Shown here: positions 59,559 to 64,000 of the stretch, piece by piece
Position numbering within the stretch: the stretch's first letter is position 1
Layout: the number at the start of each line of letters is the position of its first letter
Source of the DNA: Falsiroseomonas stagni DSM 19981
Lineage (GTDB): Bacteria > Pseudomonadota > Alphaproteobacteria > Acetobacterales > Acetobacteraceae
Reading direction: 5' to 3'
NCBI RefSeq assembly: GCF_900114315.1
Contig: NZ_FOSQ01000010.1
Location: forward strand, 62,001 to 126,000
DNA length: 64,000 nucleotides
Notes under the pieces: model-generated
Told to the model about the DNA's origin: nothing
Databases searched by the model: none
The model's input: the letters and a program-made list of their open reading frames with translations, nothing else
Translations under genes and position numbers: made by a program

Positions 59559-61100
59559 GTGAACGGAGCCGAAAGCCTGGTGCACACGCTGCTGGGGGCG
59601 GGGGTCGATACCTGTTTCGCCAACCCGGGCACCAGTGAGATGCATTTCGTCGCGGCGCTGGACCGCATCCCGGGCATGCGCTGCGTGCTTGGGCTCCAGG
59701 AGAATGTCGTCACCGGCATGGCGGATGGCTATTTCCGCATGGCGGGCAAGCCGGCGGCGACCCTGCTGCATTGCGGCCCGGGCCTCGCGAACGGGCTCGC
59801 CAACCTGCACAATGCCCGCCGGGCGCGTTCCGCGATCGTGAACTGCGTCGGCGACCAGGCGACCTACCACCGCCCGCTGGATGCGCAGCTGACCGCGGAT
59901 ACCGAGGGTTTCGCGCGCGCCGTCTCCGGCTGGACGCGCACCGTGGCGCGGGCGGATGAGGTGGGGCGCGATGCCGCCACCGCCGTGCAGGCGGCCATGA
60001 CCTCCCCGGGCCAGATCGCGACCTTGATCCTGCCCTCCGACACCTGCTGGGACGAGGCGCCGGGTGGCCCGGCCGCGGCGCTGCCCGTGCCGGCGCGGCC
60101 GCAGGCGGACCCGCATGCCGTGCGCCATGCCGCGAAGGTGCTGCGCGAACGGTCCAACGTGCTGATCCTGCTGGGCGGCCTGGCGCTGACCGAGGAAGCG
60201 CAGGCGCTGGCCTGGCGGATCGGGCATGCGACCGGCGCGTCGATCCTGGCGGAGATGTCGAACGCCAAGGTGGCGCGCGGCCGCGGGCGGATGCAGCTGG
60301 AACGCGTGCCCTACCCGGCCGACCTGGCGATCGAGGCGCTGAAGCCCTTCACCACCATCATCCTGGTGAACAGCAAGGCCCCCGTCGGCTTCTTCGCCTA
60401 TCCCAACAAGCCGTCCCGCCACCACCGGGAGGACGCGGACATCGTCCTGCTGACGCGCTACGAGGCCGACCCGATCCAGGCGCTGACGGCGCTGGCGGAC
60501 GAACTCGGCGCCGGCCCGGCCGCCATCCCGGACCCTGGGCCGCGCCCCGATCCCGCGCGCGGCAAGCCGACGCCCGAGGGCCTGGCGCAGACGCTGGCCG
60601 CGCTGATGCCGGAGAACACGGTCATCGCCGATGAAAGCGTGTCCTTCGGCCGCGGCTTCTACAAATTCACCCACAATGCGCCGGCGCATGACTGGGTGCA
60701 CATCACCGGCGGCGCCATCGGCTGCGGTATTCCCCTGGCCACGGGGGCTGCCATCGGCGCGCCCGGGCGGCGGGTGATCAACCTGCAGGCCGACGGGTCG
60801 GGCATGTACACGCTGCAGGCGCTGTGGACCCAGGCGCGGGAGAGGCTGCCGATCACGACGATCGTCATCTCCAACCGCAAGTACCAGATCCTGCTGGGCG
60901 AGTATCAGGGCGTCGGCGCCAATCCCGGCCGCACGGCGCTGGACATGATGGACCTCGGCAATCCCAACCTGGATTGGGTGAAGCTGGCGAACGGCATGGG
61001 TGTGGAAGCGGCGCGGACGGGGACGCTGGAGGGGGTCGCGGACCTCATGCAGCAGAGCTTCGCTTCCGAGACGCCGTTCCTGATCGAGATGGAAGTCTGA
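59559..61100 (+). CDS. Thiamine-diphosphate enzyme, acetolactate synthase large-subunit-like
   Basis: This 513-residue protein starts at GTG 59559; the longer open frame upstream is not protein-like. The catalytic Glu of ThDP enzymes lies in LGLQENVVTGMADGYFRMAG (about residue 48). The ThDP/Mg motif is LQADGSGMYTLQALWTQARE, ending ISNRKYQIL (G-D/D-G-S-x(n)-N). The protein is shorter than biosynthetic IlvB and lacks a partner regulatory subunit nearby. It therefore more likely belongs to the benzoylformate-decarboxylase/MdlC-like or catabolic acetolactate group. It is followed two bases later by an SDR gene, so the pair probably acts in one catabolic step series. Confidence 0.82.
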   Translation: MNGAESLVHTLLGAGVDTCFANPGTSEMHFVAALDRIPGMRCVLGLQENVVTGMADGYFRMAGKPAATLLHCGPGLANGLANLHNARRARSAIVNCVGDQATYHRPLDAQLTADTEGFARAVSGWTRTVARADEVGRDAATAVQAAMTSPGQIATLILPSDTCWDEAPGGPAAALPVPARPQADPHAVRHAAKVLRERSNVLILLGGLALTEEAQALAWRIGHATGASILAEMSNAKVARGRGRMQLERVPYPADLAIEALKPFTTIILVNSKAPVGFFAYPNKPSRHHREDADIVLLTRYEADPIQALTALADELGAGPAAIPDPGPRPDPARGKPTPEGLAQTLAALMPENTVIADESVSFGRGFYKFTHNAPAHDWVHITGGAIGCGIPLATGAAIGAPGRRVINLQADGSGMYTLQALWTQARERLPITTIVISNRKYQILLGEYQGVGANPGRTALDMMDLGNPNLDWVKLANGMGVEAARTGTLEGVADLMQQSFASETPFLIEMEV

Positions 61101-61102
61101 GC

Positions 61103-61882
61103 ATGGCTATGGATATGGGCGTTGCCGGCAAGCGGGTGCTGATCACCGGCGGATCGAAGGGTATCGGCCTGGCCTGCGCGGAAGGCTTCGCGCGGGAAGG
61201 GGCGGATGTGGTGCTGGTGGGGCGCGACCCCGCCGCGCTGGCCGCCGCGGCCGACAAGGTGCGGGGCAGCGCGCAGGTGCGGGTGGAGACGCTGGCCGCC
61301 GACCTGTCGAAGCCCGAGGAGCGGGAGCGCGTCCACGCCGCGCAGCCCGGCATCGACATCCTGGTGAACAATGCGGGCGCCATCCCGTCGGGCCGCCTGC
61401 AGGACATCCCGATCGCGCGCTGGCAGCAGGCCTGGGACCTCAAGGTCATGGGCTACATCCATATGTGCCAGCTGTATCTGCCGGGGATGGAGGAGCGGCG
61501 CGCGGGCGTCATCTGCAACATCATCGGCATGGCCGGACGCGCGCCGCGCATGGGCTATATCTGCGGCGGCACGGGGAATGCGGCGCTGATCGCCTTCACC
61601 TCCGCGCTCGGCGGCGCGACCCAGGCGATGGGCGTGCGCGTCTTCGGCATCAACCCTGCGGCGACGCGGACGGACCGGATGGAGACGCAGGCGCGCGTCA
61701 ACGCGAAGCTGAAGTTCGGTGACGAGGAACGCTGGGCGGAGACGCTGACCGGCCTGCCCTTCGGCCGGCCGATCGAAGCGGTCGAGATCGCGGACCTGAC
61801 CGTGTTCCTGTCCGGGCCTCGCGGCGCTTATGTGAACGGCACCGTCGTCGATGTGGATGGCGGCGGGATGTTCCGGGGCTAG
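61103..61882 (+). CDS. SDR-family protein with degenerate catalytic residues
   Basis: This is a 259-residue Rossmann protein. The cofactor motif KRVLITGGSKGIGLACAEGF (G-x-x-x-G-x-G) and NNAG (in LVNNAGAIPSGRL) are intact. At the catalytic site the usual Ser is replaced by Gly (NIIGMAG, about residue 142). Tyr152 is present in MGYICGGTGNAALIAF, but the Lys four residues later is Gly156. The closing VNGTVVDVDGGGMF is typical of SDRs. I recall a subgroup with Y-I-C-G-x-x-G-N-A, so the change may be functional rather than a loss. It is two bases from the ThDP gene and very likely co-translated. Confidence 0.82.
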   Translation: MAMDMGVAGKRVLITGGSKGIGLACAEGFAREGADVVLVGRDPAALAAAADKVRGSAQVRVETLAADLSKPEERERVHAAQPGIDILVNNAGAIPSGRLQDIPIARWQQAWDLKVMGYIHMCQLYLPGMEERRAGVICNIIGMAGRAPRMGYICGGTGNAALIAFTSALGGATQAMGVRVFGINPAATRTDRMETQARVNAKLKFGDEERWAETLTGLPFGRPIEAVEIADLTVFLSGPRGAYVNGTVVDVDGGGMFRG

Positions 61883-61891
61883 AGCACGGCC

Positions 61892-63100
61892 CTATTCCGC
61901 CGGGTTGGCCACCCCCGCCGGTCGGCGGGGGGCTTCCCCGGGCGGGCGCGTGACCCATTCGCCGAAGCGGCGCGCCCAGTGGATGCCGGCGGCATCGACG
62001 ATGGCCGAATAGGGCGCGGCCACGAGCAGGACCACGGCGATGTACAGGACCAGGTTGAGCAGGAGCGTGAGGTCGTTCGGCGGCAGGGCCAGGTACATCG
62101 CCGCCGACAGCGAGCACAGCACCAGCATGTGGAACATGTAGGCGCTGTAGGAGAGGTCGCCGAGCCACTGCAGCGGCCGCGCCGCCAGCCAGCGCCCGGC
62201 GAAGCCCCGCGCCACCGCCGCCGTCAGGCAGATGGCGCCGACCATGTTGTAGAGCGGCACGTTGAAGAAGACCTGGTCCGGCGCGGTGAAGGGCGCCGGC
62301 AGCCAGGAAAAGGGCGCGTGGCCCGGCAGGTAGGAGCCCAGGAACAGCCCCGCCGCGGCAAGCCACGGCACCGCGCGATCCGGGATGCGCACCGCATTCA
62401 CCAGCGCCCCGCCCAGCATGACCAGCACGAAGATCGCGAAAGGGCCGAGCAGCAGGACGGCGAGTACCGCGAAGCAGATCACCGGCACCGCGCGCACGCC
62501 ATGCGGCATGGCGATGCACAGCAGCAGGATCATGATCGCGCCGAGGAATTCGTGGCGGAGCGTCCAGAAGGCGGTATTGAAATGGGACTCGCCCGTTATC
62601 AGAACATTCCAGGCCATGTCGCGCAACGCATTGGCCAGCGTCATCTCTGCCGCCGGCATCTGCGCGCCGAAGGTGATGGATCCCGTTGCCGCCGCCACAT
62701 CCTGTGTCGCGTAGAGCCCGCCCTGGGACAGCAGCCAGGAAAACAGCACGATCGGCGCCATGGCGACCGTCAGGCGGATGTAGCGCCCCCACAGCCGTTC
62801 GGGCCTGCCCGTATAGTAGGGCAGCGTGAAGACGTAGCCGGACAACGCGAAGAAGGTCATCACCGCGAAATTGCCGCCGGTCAGCAGCGACACGCCCGGC
62901 ACCGTCAGCCATGACGCGAGCCAGTGCGGGTTCGCGGTCGGCGGGAACATCGCCGGGCTGAAGGGCGTCAGCGCATCCGGCACATAGGCCATGATGAAGT
63001 GCACGATCATGATCTGGATGCAGAGCACGCCGCGCAGACCATTCAGCCCGGCGTGGCGCCCACCGGCGCCATGCTCCACTGCAGCGCCGACCAGCGCCAT
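61892..63100 (-). CDS. Acyltransferase 3 family membrane protein
   Basis: This is a 402-residue protein with about ten membrane helices. The N-terminal GLNGLRGVLCIQIMIVHFIM contains the G-L-R-G and H motif of acyltransferase 3 enzymes (R-x(10)-H), where the histidine is catalytic. Later helices include FFALSGYVFTLPYYTGR (family F-F-x-L-S-G-F/Y) and WLGDLSYSAYMFHMLVL (S-Y-x-x-Y-x-x-H). The family O-acetylates or acylates sugars and lipids of the cell envelope. The target is unknown. It is convergent with the SDR gene. The frame start at ATG 63100 fits the family. Confidence 0.86.
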   Translation of the reverse strand: MALVGAAVEHGAGGRHAGLNGLRGVLCIQIMIVHFIMAYVPDALTPFSPAMFPPTANPHWLASWLTVPGVSLLTGGNFAVMTFFALSGYVFTLPYYTGRPERLWGRYIRLTVAMAPIVLFSWLLSQGGLYATQDVAAATGSITFGAQMPAAEMTLANALRDMAWNVLITGESHFNTAFWTLRHEFLGAIMILLLCIAMPHGVRAVPVICFAVLAVLLLGPFAIFVLVMLGGALVNAVRIPDRAVPWLAAAGLFLGSYLPGHAPFSWLPAPFTAPDQVFFNVPLYNMVGAICLTAAVARGFAGRWLAARPLQWLGDLSYSAYMFHMLVLCSLSAAMYLALPPNDLTLLLNLVLYIAVVLLVAAPYSAIVDAAGIHWARRFGEWVTRPPGEAPRRPAGVANPAE

Positions 63101-63170
63101 GCGTCACCCTTCCTCCACGCCTCGTCCCGCGCGGACCGCATCACGCCGCGCCGCTGCCGTTCAGCGGGCG

Positions 63171-64000
63171 TCAGACCCGCTCGATCTCCGCGCCCACCGC
63201 GCCCAGCTTCCGCTCGATCGATTCATACCCGCGGTCGAGGTGATAGACCCTGTTCACGATCGTCTCCCCCTGCGCCGCCAGGCCCGCCAGCACCAGGCTG
63301 ACGGAGGCGCGGAGGTCGGTGGCCATCACCGGCGCGCCGGACAGCTTCGGCACGCCGCGGACGATGGCGCTCTGGCCGTGATACTTGATGCGCGCACCCA
63401 TGCGGGTCAGCTCCGGCACATGCATGAAGCGGTTCTCGAAGATGGTCTCCGTGATCATGGAGGCCCCTTCGGCGACGCACATCAGCGCCATGAACTGCGC
63501 CTGCATGTCGGTGGCGAAGCCGGGGAAGGGCTCCGTCATCACATCGGCGCCGCGCAGGCCGTTGGACCGCGTGACGCGCAACCCGCCATGCTCCTCCGCC
63601 ACATCCACGCCGGCCTCCCGCATCACGCGGACCACGGCGCCGAGATCGACCATCCGCGCGCCCTCGAGGAACACGGAACCGCCGGTGATGGCGGCGGCGC
63701 AGGCATAGGTGCCGGCCTCGATCCGGTCGGGGATGATGGGATGGGTCGCCGCACCCAGGGTCTTCACCCCCTCCACCACCAGGCGGTCGGTGCCGATGCC
63801 CTCGATCCGCGCGCCCATGCGCATCAGGCACATGGCGAGGTCGCCGATCTCCGGCTCCCGCGCCGCATTCACCAACTCCGTCACGCCATCCGCCAGGCAG
63901 GCGGCCATCAGCAAATTCTCGGTCGCCCCGACACTGACCTGCGGGAAGATGATCCGCGCGCCCTTCAACCCCTGCGGCGCCTTCGCATGCATGTACCCGC
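63171..64000 (-). CDS. murA: UDP-N-acetylglucosamine 1-carboxyvinyltransferase, 3' part
   Basis: The last 276 residues of MurA lie in the window; the gene continues beyond the end. Recognisable parts include [80 protein letters not shown] and the C-terminal [20 protein letters not shown] then [20 protein letters not shown]. MurA makes the first committed peptidoglycan precursor by adding enolpyruvate to UDP-GlcNAc. The catalytic Cys loop (about residue 115) is upstream of the window edge and cannot be checked. Confidence 0.95.
   Translation of the reverse strand, partial: GYMHAKAPQGLKGARIIFPQVSVGATENLLMAACLADGVTELVNAAREPEIGDLAMCLMRMGARIEGIGTDRLVVEGVKTLGAATHPIIPDRIEAGTYACAAAITGGSVFLEGARMVDLGAVVRVMREAGVDVAEEHGGLRVTRSNGLRGADVMTEPFPGFATDMQAQFMALMCVAEGASMITETIFENRFMHVPELTRMGARIKYHGQSAIVRGVPKLSGAPVMATDLRASVSLVLAGLAAQGETIVNRVYHLDRGYESIERKLGAVGAEIERV

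Overview
The window is a high-GC chromosome segment that reads like an alphaproteobacterium of the Acetobacteraceae (Roseomonas-type). This is inferred from base composition, from the gene set (a SoeABC-type molybdoenzyme, a three-subunit formate dehydrogenase with a Tat-target peptide and DUF3305/DUF3306 partners, DinB with a zinc-ribbon extension) and from the style of the intergenic hairpin repeats. No rRNA, tRNA, CRISPR array or complete insertion sequence was seen. Almost all sequence is coding, with tight gene spacing and many ATGA, GTGA or TGATG stop/start overlaps.

Layout. 0-4.6 kb: hydrolase tail, PH-domain protein, a five-hairpin repeat element, lytic transglycosylase, glycine-zipper lipoprotein, sulfotransferase and PhoD-like phosphatase. 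4.6-6.4 kb: a lower-GC island with an orphan polymorphic-toxin tip, its probable immunity gene, a SieB-like membrane protein and 465 bases without a gene. 6.4-16.5 kb: 3-hydroxyisobutyrate dehydrogenase, a phage-type zinc-ribbon/HTH protein, DinB, a membrane protein and a ROK kinase split by a 98-bp MITE, then TusA, a deacetylase, xseB-ispA-dxs, a second five-hairpin element and tlyA. 16.3-24.9 kb: a 52-aa protein, an unrecognised 400-aa protein, soeCBA, an amidohydrolase and a small exported protein. 25-32.8 kb: aroC, fabI, pdxH, an APH/AAA kinase fusion, a universal stress protein, a second toxin/immunity-like pair, DUF1203 and a GNAT. 32.8-39.2 kb: two secreted RTX-type proteins (one a subtilase, one frameshifted at a ten-G run), a pirin, a hydrolase and a reductase. 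39.2-55.4 kb: a large formate dehydrogenase locus with all accessory genes plus mobB, moeA, mobA and fdhD. 55.4-64 kb: LuxR-type regulator, membrane protein, fused MFS/spermidine synthase, a ThDP enzyme with an atypical SDR, acyltransferase 3 and the 3' part of murA.

How the genes work together. The formate dehydrogenase locus is the functional core. A large 4Fe-4S protein points away from a run of five translationally coupled accessory genes (ligase-like, DUF6505, DUF6352, DUF3305, DUF3306). Then come the chaperone, the Tat-target peptide and the alpha, beta and gamma subunits. Cofactor genes follow: mobB and moeA on the plus strand, mobA and fdhD on the minus strand. SoeABC is a second bis-MGD enzyme that would use the same cofactor supply. 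The most unusual material is the pair of covarying five-hairpin elements, the MITE that split a coupled operon, two toxin tips sharing one C-terminal motif, and the homopolymeric switch candidate in the RTX gene.
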